A DNA stretch of 31,095 nucleotides from CAZFQG01 sp964520785 (GTDB lineage: Bacteria > Planctomycetota > Planctomycetia > Pirellulales > Thermoguttaceae). The stretch spans positions 1-31,095 of the forward strand of contig CAZFQG010000060.1 of the NCBI GenBank assembly GCA_964520785.1, written 5' to 3'. This document shows positions 14,675 to 22,768 of the stretch, one piece after another (positions within the stretch are counted from its first letter, which is position 1; each line of letters begins with the position of its first letter). The translations under genes were made by a program, and so were the position numbers. Below the pieces are notes generated by a model. The model made no database searches. It was not told the origin of the DNA and saw only the letters and a list, made by a program, of their open reading frames with translations.

Positions 14675-16912
14675 ATGATATTGAACCCAAAGCGAATCGC
14701 GGTACTCCTTTCGTTTCCCACCCTCGTCCTCCTCCCGTCGGCGATTGCCTCCGCGGAGTCGGTCCGCCCTACCGGGCTGATGTGCGAACTCATGGTCAAC
14801 CCCGAGCGTACGACGATCTTCGACCCACAGCCGGAGTTTTCCTGGATCGTGCCGCTGGAACGTCGCGGCAGCAAGCAGACCGCCTACCGGATCGTGGTCG
14901 GCCGTCATACGAAGTCGCCGGATCGCGAGGAAGATATCCTCTGGGATTCCGGCAAGATGGAATCCGACAAAAGCGTCGCCGTCGAATACCAGGGAAAGCC
15001 GCTCGTTTCGGGCGCTTCGTACGTCTGGAAAGTCCGCGTCTGGAACGAAAACGACGCGCCGAGCGACTGGTCCGGCCCGCAACTGTTCAAGACGGGCGAA
15101 CTCCGCGGCGGGGAAGGAATTGGCTCGGACTTCAACAGCCGGCGCACCACGCCGTGGTACCCGCTCGAACGGACCGAAGTCGCTCCGGTCAAGATCGTCA
15201 AGAAGGGACCGGGGCACTGGTTCGTCGATTTCGGTCGCGCGGCGTACGCCACGGTGAAGCTCGGTGGCGTCACTTCCGACGGCGACGGCTTAATCACGCT
15301 GCATCTGGGCGAACGTCCCGGACCGGATGACACGGTCCATCGCGACCCCGGCGGAACGATTCGCTATCGGGCCGTAACGATTCCGCTCCAGAATGGCACA
15401 CACGACTACCGAGCCGTCATCCCGCCGGATAAGCGAAACACCGGAAGCGCCGCGATTAAGATGCCGCCGGAGGTAGGCGAAGTCTTGCCGTTTCGGTATT
15501 GTGAAGTGGTCGACATGCCGGGTGAATTGACCGCCGACCAGATTCGACAGATTCGCGTCCATTATCCTTTCGATGCCAACGCCGCGAGTTTCCATTCCTC
15601 GAACGAGGTCCTGAACGACGTCTGGGAACTCTGCAAGTATTCGATAATGGCGACCAGTTTCTGCGGCGTGTACGTCGACGGCGACCGGGAGCGTATCCCC
15701 TACGAGGCCGACGCCTATATCAACCAGTTGTCGCACTACTGCGCCGACCGCGAATTCACGCTGGCCCGGTACAGCCACGAATATCTCATCCTGCACCCCA
15801 CTTGGCCGACGGAGTGGCCGCCGCACTCGGTCCTGATCGCCTGGGCCGATTACATGCACACCGGGGACCTCGAATCGGTCGCGGAATTCTACGACGACTT
15901 GAAGGCCAAGACGCTCATGGCCCTGGCCCGGGACGACGGGCTGATCAGCACGCGGACGGGCCTGGTGACGCCGGAGGTTCTGGAGTCGATCCATGGCGAA
16001 CGGCTGGACGACATTGTCGACTGGCCGAAGGGAGAACGTGACGGGTACGACTTCCGGCCGATCAACACGGTAGTCAACGCAATGCACTACCGGACGCTGG
16101 TTATCATGAGCGATCTGGCGGATGCGCTCGGCAAGAACGATGATGCCAAGATGTTTCGAGACCGAGCCGAGAAGGTGGCGAAGTCAATCAACGAGAAGCT
16201 TTTCGACGCGGAGACCGGTCTCTACGTCGACGGCGCGGAATCCACGCACAGTTCGCTCCATGCGAACATGTTTCCGTTGGCGATGGGCGTGGTACCCGAC
16301 GAACGACGAGCCAACGTGGCCGAATTCATCGCCGGCAAAGGGATGGCGTGCAGTGTGTACGGGGCGCAGTATCTGCTCGAAGCCCTTTACGACGCCGGCG
16401 ACGAGGAGACGGGCTTGAAACGGATGATCGACACGAACACGGACCGTTCGTGGCCGCACATGATCTACGACGTCGGCACGACGATCACGCTGGAGGCCTG
16501 GGACGACAAGTACAAGCCCAATCAGGATTGGAATCACGCCTGGGGCGCCGCACCGGGAAATATCATTCCGCGGAAGTTGATGGGGATTGAACCGCTTGAG
16601 CCGGGTTTCAAGAAGGCCCGCATCTGCCCGAGACCGGCCGGTTTGGAGGAAGCCTCCATCAGGCTGCCGACGATTCGAGGCGCGATAAAGATGAAGTATC
16701 GTAAGACGGACGAAGGCGGTGCGATGAACGTCTCGGTTCCCGCGAACATGGAAGCGGAGCTTCACCTGCCGGTCCGAGATCCGAAGGAGGTTCGCGAGAG
16801 TGAGCGGCCCGCGGAGGAGAGCCCGTATGTGGCGTTCGAAAGGATTGAGGACGAGCGAGCCGTGTTCCTGATTGGATCGGGCGATTACCGGTTCACCTGG
16901 CGGAGTCCCTAA
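14675..16912 (+). CDS. Secreted GH78-like alpha-L-rhamnosidase
   Basis: The 745-aa product has a Sec signal peptide (cleavage expected near ASA-ES, residue 27). An N-terminal fibronectin-like domain follows (PEFSWIVP, QTAYRIVVG, ILWDSGK, YVWKVRVW), then a beta domain (WFVDFGRAAYATVKL) and the (alpha/alpha)6 catalytic barrel. The motif DGDRERIPYEAD (335-346) supplies E339 and D346 with the seven-residue spacing of the catalytic region of GH78 enzymes. At 745 residues it is shorter than many family members and appears to lack the usual extra jelly-roll module between the first two domains. It probably releases alpha-L-rhamnose from plant or algal glycans outside the cytoplasm. The start codon follows GGT at a weak ribosome binding site. 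Confidence 0.88.
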   Translation: MILNPKRIAVLLSFPTLVLLPSAIASAESVRPTGLMCELMVNPERTTIFDPQPEFSWIVPLERRGSKQTAYRIVVGRHTKSPDREEDILWDSGKMESDKSVAVEYQGKPLVSGASYVWKVRVWNENDAPSDWSGPQLFKTGELRGGEGIGSDFNSRRTTPWYPLERTEVAPVKIVKKGPGHWFVDFGRAAYATVKLGGVTSDGDGLITLHLGERPGPDDTVHRDPGGTIRYRAVTIPLQNGTHDYRAVIPPDKRNTGSAAIKMPPEVGEVLPFRYCEVVDMPGELTADQIRQIRVHYPFDANAASFHSSNEVLNDVWELCKYSIMATSFCGVYVDGDRERIPYEADAYINQLSHYCADREFTLARYSHEYLILHPTWPTEWPPHSVLIAWADYMHTGDLESVAEFYDDLKAKTLMALARDDGLISTRTGLVTPEVLESIHGERLDDIVDWPKGERDGYDFRPINTVVNAMHYRTLVIMSDLADALGKNDDAKMFRDRAEKVAKSINEKLFDAETGLYVDGAESTHSSLHANMFPLAMGVVPDERRANVAEFIAGKGMACSVYGAQYLLEALYDAGDEETGLKRMIDTNTDRSWPHMIYDVGTTITLEAWDDKYKPNQDWNHAWGAAPGNIIPRKLMGIEPLEPGFKKARICPRPAGLEEASIRLPTIRGAIKMKYRKTDEGGAMNVSVPANMEAELHLPVRDPKEVRESERPAEESPYVAFERIEDERAVFLIGSGDYRFTWRSP

Positions 16913-17054
16913 CCCGGAGTGGACCGCGGGACGCCAAGCGGTTCCGCGCGGCGCCGGAATCCGTCGGAAAACACCTTCCAGCCTTTTCGGGGCGCGCTTC
17001 GCGATGCCCCCATGCCGCCGTGCGAAAAATGTGGGGCGAACGCCGGTGCGGGGC

Positions 17055-17082
17055 TTTTCACCGCCGAATCACGGGCTAGAAT
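17055..17082 (+). promoter_or_regulatory. Candidate ferredoxin promoter
   Basis: TTTTCA (17055-17060), a 16-base spacer and TAGAAT (17077-17082); the -35 match is weak. It would leave a leader of about 84 bases. Confidence 0.35.
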
Positions 17083-17172
17083 ATGCGCGGAATCGGCCCG
17101 CAGGGAGCCTCGGAACGTCCCGCGATCAACACCGGTTTTCCCACACGAATATATCAGAAAAGGAAGTAAAAC

Positions 17173-17361
17173 ATGAAATTCTATGTTAGCGAAGATTGCA
17201 CCGCATGCGGTTTGTGCGAGGCGACCTGTCCCGAAGTATTTGAGGTTGACGGCGATATCGCCACGGTCAAGCTCGACCCGGTCCCGGAGGAATACCAAGA
17301 GAGCGCACTGGAAGCGGAAGACGCCTGTCCAGTCGAGGCGATCTCACATGAGGACGATTGA
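17173..17361 (+). CDS. Monocluster 4Fe-4S ferredoxin
   Basis: The 62-aa acidic product matches small single-cluster ferredoxins of the Thermotoga/Desulfovibrio type. The cluster ligands are C9, C12 and C15 (CTACGLC) and C52 (ACPVEAI); C19 in the following CP is the extra cysteine of the motif. AAAAGGAAG precedes the ATG at a good distance. It carries low-potential electrons in the cytoplasm and could serve IorAB, whose genes lie about 15 kb away, but this link is only inferred. It converges with the DUF1559 gene, whose stop is 12 bases away. Confidence 0.93.
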   Translation: MKFYVSEDCTACGLCEATCPEVFEVDGDIATVKLDPVPEEYQESALEAEDACPVEAISHEDD

Positions 17362-17373
17362 CCCGCGAACGGT

Positions 17374-18477
17374 TTAGCGCAGGTCTTCCTTGTTGAAGGA
17401 CTCGCCGGCCTTGGCCGTCCCGGCCGCGTGCCAGATGGCGATGTCGACTTCGTCGCTAACGAAGCGGACGCTTCCGTCGCACATCGCCACGTTCACGCCG
17501 CCGGGGTGGTTGCTCCTCGCGGTATGCAGTGAAAAGTTCTGACCGCTGCCCGGTTTCCCGCCGCCCCCCATCAGATCGCCGAACCGCTGACTCCCTTTGT
17601 AAAGGCACGGCGCTCGGAGGTTCACCCCCACGGCGTCGCGGTTGTCGCACCAGCGCATCGAGTCGGGCGTGGTATCGTTGGGAGTCCGATTCACGGAGAA
17701 GACGGGGCCCTCGTCATAATGAATAGCCCCACGCATCGTGCCCCCCTGGCCGATGATCAGTTCGCTGAGCATGATCGTGTTGGAGGTACCGTCCGTAATC
17801 TCTCCGGGCTTGGCGCCATAGTTGTGGCCGAACGGTCCCTCGACGCGGAAGGGGCCGTCATCCGGATAGGGGCCGACCACGTTGTTGTGGATGGGGTTCT
17901 CCATCCGCCCGTAACCCAGATTAACGCAGTAGTTCGTCCGTCCGGCGGGCTGGCTGTCATAGCCTTCGCCCCACATGATTTCCGCCGTTGGATCGGAAGG
18001 GCAGTGGAACGCGGCCAACTGCGCGGTCTTGCAGAGGTTGAACTGTTCCCGTTCAAGCTGGGTGACGCTGTTGACGTCTACCCCCGCCCCGCCCCCCATC
18101 CAACCGCCGCCGGGGTTCAGGTGCCACACAACCATGTCCTCCGCCCACTGTTCACCCATGTACGAGAAGAGCCGAGTACACCAGGGCCATTCGACCCCGG
18201 AGGGGACTCCCTTGCCGTACGAACCTTCGTTGAGGTATCCGTATCCGGGCGGAAACTGCTTATGCGCGGACATGTACATGTGCATGGCCACGCCGATTTG
18301 CTTTTCGTTGTTCGTACAATGGATCCGTCTGGCCGCTTCCCGCGCCGCTTGGACGGCCGGAAGCAGCAGAGCAATCAAGATGCCGATGATCGCGATGACG
18401 ACCAATAGCTCGACGAGCGTAAAACCACGACCGCGCGGGTCGGCTCGACGAAAAGACTGAAATCGAATTGGGCGCAT
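17374..18477 (-). CDS. DUF1559 type IV pilin-like (pseudopilin) protein
   Basis: The 367-aa product has the prepilin signal GFTLVELLVVIAIIGILIAL near residues 18-38, a hallmark of the planctomycete DUF1559 family (PF07596). HCTNNEKQIGVAMHMY follows it, and the family's C-terminal H-x9-DG signature (HPGGVNVAMCDG) is present. It is expected to be cleaved by a prepilin peptidase and exported to the envelope; the role of this very expanded family is unknown. A strong ribosome binding site GGAGG six bases before the ATG at 18477 fixes the start against an in-frame ATG at 18516. Confidence 0.95.
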   Translation of the reverse strand: MRPIRFQSFRRADPRGRGFTLVELLVVIAIIGILIALLLPAVQAAREAARRIHCTNNEKQIGVAMHMYMSAHKQFPPGYGYLNEGSYGKGVPSGVEWPWCTRLFSYMGEQWAEDMVVWHLNPGGGWMGGGAGVDVNSVTQLEREQFNLCKTAQLAAFHCPSDPTAEIMWGEGYDSQPAGRTNYCVNLGYGRMENPIHNNVVGPYPDDGPFRVEGPFGHNYGAKPGEITDGTSNTIMLSELIIGQGGTMRGAIHYDEGPVFSVNRTPNDTTPDSMRWCDNRDAVGVNLRAPCLYKGSQRFGDLMGGGGKPGSGQNFSLHTARSNHPGGVNVAMCDGSVRFVSDEVDIAIWHAAGTAKAGESFNKEDLR

Positions 18478-18518
18478 TAGTGACCTCCAGGTAAAGCTGA
18501 TTACACGAATCATCATTT

Positions 18519-18547
18519 AGCCTAACCGAAATTCGCGGCGGCGTCAA
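18519..18547 (-). promoter_or_regulatory. Promoter for the DUF1559 gene
   Basis: Read on the minus strand: TTGACG (18547-18542), a 17-base spacer and TAGGCT (18524-18519), giving a leader of about 35 bases that includes the strong ribosome binding site. Confidence 0.5.
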
Positions 18548-18714
18548 TCAAAGGCAACTTCGGTGCCACGGAGCGATAAACGGACCGGTCTTTCAGGGTA
18601 AGCCACCGGCGCCGCGAAGCGTCTCGCTAACGAATTCCGGGCCGATCCCCCGATGATAATCCAAATACCCGCCCGGAAAAACCGAATTACCGGTACTTCC
18701 GTTGTATAATTCCA

Positions 18715-18762
18715 AATTCTCTTCGTTTCTACGCTCTTCTCGACCGGAGCGTTTGCTACAAT
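18715..18762 (+). promoter_or_regulatory. Possible -10 boxes upstream of the unknown membrane protein
   Basis: A perfect TATAAT (18715-18720) and a TACAAT (18757-18762) lie upstream of the ATG at 18824, but neither has a convincing -35 box. Confidence 0.3.
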
Positions 18763-18823
18763 TCCTCAACAAGACTCCTCGTGCATTGTAAGTGCAAATC
18801 TTCAAAATCATCTCCTTTGTCAA

Positions 18824-19441
18824 ATGCGTCAAATCCACAGAGCCGGGTTGTTGCGGCTGATTTTGCTCGTTGCCGTTGTAGTGGTTACTTCGGGCGGTAT
18901 GATATATACCCGTCTGATTTACGCTCCCTTGCGGGATCCGGCGGACGCCACCCCTGAAGAATTGCTCATTTGGGCGGCAACGGTCGATCTATCGCAAACG
19001 CCGGAGCGTACTCGTTCGACGCTCGCGGTTCGGTTGGAGCGCGAGTATCGCGGGCGTTTTGACCCGGCCGCCATTCGCGAGTCGACCGCGCCGAAATACT
19101 ACGACCGGGTGATGGCCAACCTTCCCATCTTGTTCCGAACCTGGGTTTTCGACCGGGCGGAGGCCTATCAAGAAGCGGACCCGGGCGAACGGAAACGGCT
19201 CATCGACGACACGCTGTCGGCAGTCGACGCCTGGGGTTCCGCCGAGATATGGAACCGAGGCGCGTCAAACGGCTCTGAATCCTCGACAACCGCGTTTCTC
19301 CAGCGTATTCAGAACTGGCGAGAGGAAGCGTCGATTGAACAGCGAGCCCGGCTGGATACATTCCTGCGCGACCTCCAGGCCACCCGGTTGATGCGGGCAA
19401 TCCTTGGCGTCGGAGAACGAGGGAATGCGGAGAAGGAGTGA
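18824..19441 (+). CDS. Membrane-anchored protein of unknown function
   Basis: I do not recognise this 205-aa protein. It has one N-terminal hydrophobic helix (about residues 8-27, LLRLILLVAVVVVTSGGMIY) after a short basic segment, so it is anchored with its bulk outside the cytoplasm. The rest is mostly helical and charged, with YYDRVMANLPILFRTWVFDRAEAY in the middle. No catalytic motif is seen. No ribosome binding site is evident. It stands alone, divergent from the DUF1559 gene and convergent with trpB2. Confidence 0.65.
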   Translation: MRQIHRAGLLRLILLVAVVVVTSGGMIYTRLIYAPLRDPADATPEELLIWAATVDLSQTPERTRSTLAVRLEREYRGRFDPAAIRESTAPKYYDRVMANLPILFRTWVFDRAEAYQEADPGERKRLIDDTLSAVDAWGSAEIWNRGASNGSESSTTAFLQRIQNWREEASIEQRARLDTFLRDLQATRLMRAILGVGERGNAEKE

Positions 19442-19750
19442 GGAGCGTGGGTGGAAAGCGACGGGCCGAGCCGGTTGGAAATCGATAAGAACCCCGGAAA
19501 GAATGCCCCATCTATCACCGGCTGCAACATATCACGGACATGAACGCTCGTTCGGAAGCATCTTCGGACCGCGAAATCGACACCGGGCTCCAAATCCGTT
19601 CGTCGAAACGGCGTCTTGACTCCCCCCCGGGAAGTCCGCCGGTTATTCATGCGGGGCTCCTTGGACCAGGCGGCGTACCAAAAACCCCCCGCGACCGGCG
19701 GCCGCGGGGGGTTGTGGCCTCTCGTGAATTTCGCGATATCTCGCGTGCGA
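19442..19750. other. Convergent intergenic region
   Basis: This stretch lies between the ends of the unknown membrane protein gene and trpB2. Its only recognisable element is the trpB2 terminator at 19680-19711. Confidence 0.5.
19680..19711 (-). terminator. Intrinsic terminator of trpB2
   Basis: A perfect 9-bp GC stem (CCCCCCGCG at 19685-19693, CGCGGGGGG at 19703-19711) with a 9-base loop. A run of five T follows on the minus strand. It lies about 40 bases past the trpB2 stop. Confidence 0.85.
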
Positions 19751-21106
19751 TCAGAAGTTGATCTGGGGCAGTTCCGCCAGCGCCTCCTCGATCTTCTCTT
19801 GCGGGTAGGCGTAGTCCTCCAACTCGTTGTTGAAGTACCGCTCGTAGGAGCCAAGGTCGCAAATGCCGTGACCGCTGAAATTGAAGACGATGCACTTCTC
19901 TTCGCCCGTCTCGCGGCACCGCTCGGCCTCGACGATGGCGGCGCGGACGGCGTGGGAGGTTTCCGGGGCCGGAATCGTCCCCTGGGTTTGGGCGAACAGA
20001 AGGGCGGCCTGGAAGCACTCGATCTGATGATAGCCGCGCGCTTCGATGAGGCCCAGCTTCGCGGCGAGGCTGACCAAGGGGGCCATGCCGTGGTACCGCA
20101 AACCGCCGGCGTGAATTCCCGGCGGGATGAAGCCGTGGCCGAGGGTGAACATCTTGATCAGCGGGGTGAGTTTGGCCGTGTCGCCGAAATCGAAGCGGTA
20201 GTCGCCGCGGCTCATCGTGGGACATGAAGTCGGCTCGACGGCAATGAATTGGATGTTCTTCCCGGCGATCTTGTGCCTCAGGAAAGGGAAGGCCAGCCCG
20301 GCATAGTTGCTGCCGCCGCCGACGCACCCGATGACCACGTCCGGACTGTCGCCGGCGATCTCGAACTGTTTTTCCGCCTCCAACCCGATGATCGTCTGGT
20401 GGAGCATGACGTGGTTGAGCACGCTGCCGAGGGTATACTTCGTATCGTCGTTCGTGGCCGCCACTTCGACCGCCTCGCTGATGGCGATACCCAAGCTGCC
20501 CATACAGTCGGGGTCCCTCTCGAGAATCGCGCGGCCGCACTGGGTTTCCGGCGACGGGCTCGGGACGACTTCGCTACCCCACGCGTGCATCATCGCGCGG
20601 CGGTACGGCTTCTGCTCGTAGCTCACCTTCACCATGTAGACCTTGCACTTCATGCCGAACAGGGCACAGGCGAACGCCAGCGAACTTCCCCACTGACCGG
20701 CGCCGGTCTCGGTGGAGAGCTTCTCGATTCCTTCCTGCTTGTTGTAGTACGCCTGGGCGACGGCCGTGTTCGGCTTATGGCTCCCCGGAGGGCTCAAACT
20801 CTCGTCCTTGTAGTAAATGCGAGCCGGGGTTTTGAGCGCCTTTTCGAGGTTCGTGGCGCGGACCAGCGGCGAAGGACGCCAGATGCTCAAGGCTTCGCGG
20901 ACGCCGTCGGGAATATCGATCCACCGCTCTTGAGAGACTTCCTGGGCGATCAATTCCTTGGCGAAGATCGGCTCCAACTCGGAGGGGTGCATCGGCTGCT
21001 GCGTGCCGGGATGCAGGGGCGGGGGGCAAGGCTCCGGCATGTCCGCCTGCACGTTGTACCAAGCCTTCGGCATCTCGTCTTGGCCGAGGAAGATTCGTTG
21101 AACCAT
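19751..21106 (-). CDS. trpB: Tryptophan synthase beta chain, TrpB2 type
   Basis: The 451-aa PLP enzyme condenses indole with serine (or phosphoserine in some TrpB2 enzymes) in the cytoplasm. K111 in GSHKPNTAVAQAY binds PLP, ETGAGQWG (133-140) includes the catalytic glutamate, and GGGSN (263-267) holds the cofactor phosphate. The long N-terminus, the W in ETGAGQWG and FNFSGHGICDL mark it as TrpB2 rather than the TrpA-paired TrpB1. No trpA or other trp gene is adjacent, in line with a stand-alone indole-salvage role. GGAG seven bases before the ATG supports the start. It has its own promoter and terminator. Confidence 0.94.
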   Translation of the reverse strand: MVQRIFLGQDEMPKAWYNVQADMPEPCPPPLHPGTQQPMHPSELEPIFAKELIAQEVSQERWIDIPDGVREALSIWRPSPLVRATNLEKALKTPARIYYKDESLSPPGSHKPNTAVAQAYYNKQEGIEKLSTETGAGQWGSSLAFACALFGMKCKVYMVKVSYEQKPYRRAMMHAWGSEVVPSPSPETQCGRAILERDPDCMGSLGIAISEAVEVAATNDDTKYTLGSVLNHVMLHQTIIGLEAEKQFEIAGDSPDVVIGCVGGGSNYAGLAFPFLRHKIAGKNIQFIAVEPTSCPTMSRGDYRFDFGDTAKLTPLIKMFTLGHGFIPPGIHAGGLRYHGMAPLVSLAAKLGLIEARGYHQIECFQAALLFAQTQGTIPAPETSHAVRAAIVEAERCRETGEEKCIVFNFSGHGICDLGSYERYFNNELEDYAYPQEKIEEALAELPQINF

Positions 21107-21153
21107 CGCTGTGCTCCAAACAAGGAAAGAAATCGAAATATCGAGAAACTCTT

Positions 21154-21181
21154 ATTGTAATCGCATGAAGCGCGATGACAA
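21154..21181 (-). promoter_or_regulatory. Promoter of trpB2
   Basis: Read on the minus strand: TTGTCA (21181-21176), a 16-base spacer and TACAAT (21159-21154), a close sigma-70 match; leader about 40 bases. Confidence 0.6.
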
Positions 21182-21256
21182 CCGGGCCAGGGGGGTGGGG
21201 ATGACCGGGTGCGGCCGACCTGGGGGAGGCCATGCAGGGAGCCGCGGCACCATAAC

Positions 21257-21276
21257 CAAAACCCCTCTTGCGAGGG
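21257..21276 (-). terminator. Terminator of the sigma factor gene
   Basis: On the minus strand CCCTC-gcaa-GAGGG (GNRA-type loop) is followed by GTTTT, starting six bases after the sigma factor stop. The stem is short, so strength is uncertain. Confidence 0.5.
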
Positions 21277-21281
21277 ACATG

Positions 21282-22127
21282 CTATCGCCGTCCTTCAAGG
21301 CTGTCGCAGAGTTTTGCAAGCGCCTCCGTCTCGATCTGACGGACACGTTCGCGGGTCAGGCCGAGCCGTTCGCCAATCTCCTTGAGAGTTTGCGGTTCAT
21401 TGTCACTCAGGCCGAACCGCATCCGCAGCACGGTCGCTTCGCGTGGGTCCATGACCTCCAGTTGCTCTCGAATGTGGCGAAGGTTGTCGTGCTCGACCAA
21501 CTCTTCCTCGGGACTCCGCGAACTCTCGTCCATCACCATCTCGCCGAGAGACCACCCGGCGTCGGACTGATCGGTTTGCGGCGTCAGGTTGTATATTTTG
21601 ATCGCCTTCTTGATGATGGGTAGTTTCCGGCGCGGCAGGCCGAGCACCCGGGCGACCTCCTCCGGGGTAGGGCTGCGTCCGAGTTCCTCCGCCAGACGGG
21701 TACTGGCGCGGCGCCACTTGGAAAGCAACTCCACCATGTAGGCCGGAATCCGGATCGTCTTCGCGGAGTTGATCAGGGCGCGTTTGATCGACTGCTTGAT
21801 CCAGTAGCTCGCGTAAGTGGAGAACCGGGTCCCCATCGCCGGATCGAACCCCTCGACGGCCCTCAGGAGCCCCAGATTGCCCTCTTCGATCAAATCCTGA
21901 AGGCTCAATCCCTTGCCGGTGTATCCCCTGGCGATGTTCACGACCAGACGCAAATTGGCCCGGACCATTCGATCTCGCGCCTGCAAGTCGCCAAGGCCGA
22001 CGGCAACCGCCAATTCTTGTTCGTCGTCCGCCGTTAATAGTTGCGTTTCATTGATTTCGCGAAGGTACGTTTCCAGAGGCGATTGAACGGAAGAGGCGTC
22101 GGCACAAGGAGCTGGAATCGTAGTCAT
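21282..22127 (-). CDS. Sigma-70 family RNA polymerase sigma factor (group 2, RpoD/RpoS-like)
   Basis: The 281-aa product has a sigma region 1.2 (SPLETYLREI), region 2 (ANLRLVVNIARGY, DLIEEGNLGLLRAVEGFDP, RFSTYASYWIKQSIKRAL), region 3 (KTIRIPAYMVELL, ELGRSPTPEEVARVLGL) and region 4 (TLKEIGERLGLTRERVRQIE helix-turn-helix). It lacks the long acidic region 1.1, so it is a compact alternative sigma rather than the main housekeeping one. Planctomycetes carry several of these. The frame is open to 22244, but that extension is Arg/Pro-rich and unconserved; the ATG at 22127 is used although no ribosome binding site is clear. Confidence 0.92.
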   Translation of the reverse strand: MTTIPAPCADASSVQSPLETYLREINETQLLTADDEQELAVAVGLGDLQARDRMVRANLRLVVNIARGYTGKGLSLQDLIEEGNLGLLRAVEGFDPAMGTRFSTYASYWIKQSIKRALINSAKTIRIPAYMVELLSKWRRASTRLAEELGRSPTPEEVARVLGLPRRKLPIIKKAIKIYNLTPQTDQSDAGWSLGEMVMDESSRSPEEELVEHDNLRHIREQLEVMDPREATVLRMRFGLSDNEPQTLKEIGERLGLTRERVRQIETEALAKLCDSLEGRR

Positions 22128-22768
22128 AGGCTTTTGGCGTCGGGTGAACTCGATTGGACAAGGTGAACCGGATCTGGCGCGACGACGCCCCGGGGACCTC
22201 GTCACCTTCGCGAAAGGCGGCCGCGTTTCGCGACCGAAACTCATAATATGCCGGCCGCGCCGGTCGCCCGGAGCCTTTCGAAGTCACCGAGGCCGGCGCT
22301 TCCAGGGGAGGTTCTCAAAGACGCCGATCTCTCGGAGACCTACCGGAAGTCGGGCGATAAATCCACGGCGCTAAACTAATTGTATGGCACGAAAGGTTAC
22401 AGAGTCTATCGACGCCGCCGCGGACGTTCTGAAACACCGCGTAAACTGGACGGGCTGAACGCATTATTCCGTTCACTCCGACGGTGCGGAAAAGAAAGGC
22501 GATGGTGAACCGCTTCTGAACCGGCCGTGCCCACCTTCCCGGTTTGGGTCGATTGGTCCCATGCCGAGGCGGGGCTAACCTTGCCTCCTCGTCATTGCGG
22601 CCCCATTCGGCAGGCTTCTCCCGTTTTGCCCAGGCCTAATTCAGTGATTAATCCTAGAAAACAATTGAAAGGGATTCCGATAGCGGGAGTGGCTTACCTT
22701 ATTCGCTGAGTGAAGCCTACCGTGTCGTTTTGGGTAAATCAGGCTGCTTCTAGCATGTGAGGCCTCGA
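22128..22768. other. Large intergenic region between the sigma factor and porin genes
   Basis: Both flanking genes face outward, so this 641-base stretch should hold their promoters and possibly a regulatory RNA. Visible elements are the inverted repeat TGAACG-cattattc-CGTTCA near 22456-22475, a direct repeat GAACCG-cttct-GAACCG near 22507-22523, and GGCTT/AAGCC arms near 22691-22717. No protein frame looks real and no known RNA family was recognised. No promoter stands out for either gene. Confidence 0.45.

Larger units (their letters stand above)
18478..18823. other. Divergent intergenic region
   Basis: The stretch lies between the DUF1559 gene and an unknown membrane protein. It contains a good minus-strand promoter and a plus-strand TATAAT box. 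I see no gene in it. Confidence 0.5.

Noticed and set aside
22384..22400. Possible sigma-54 promoter (TGGCACG followed by TTACA)
   Set aside because: The -24 part matches but the -12 GC element is missing at the required spacing.
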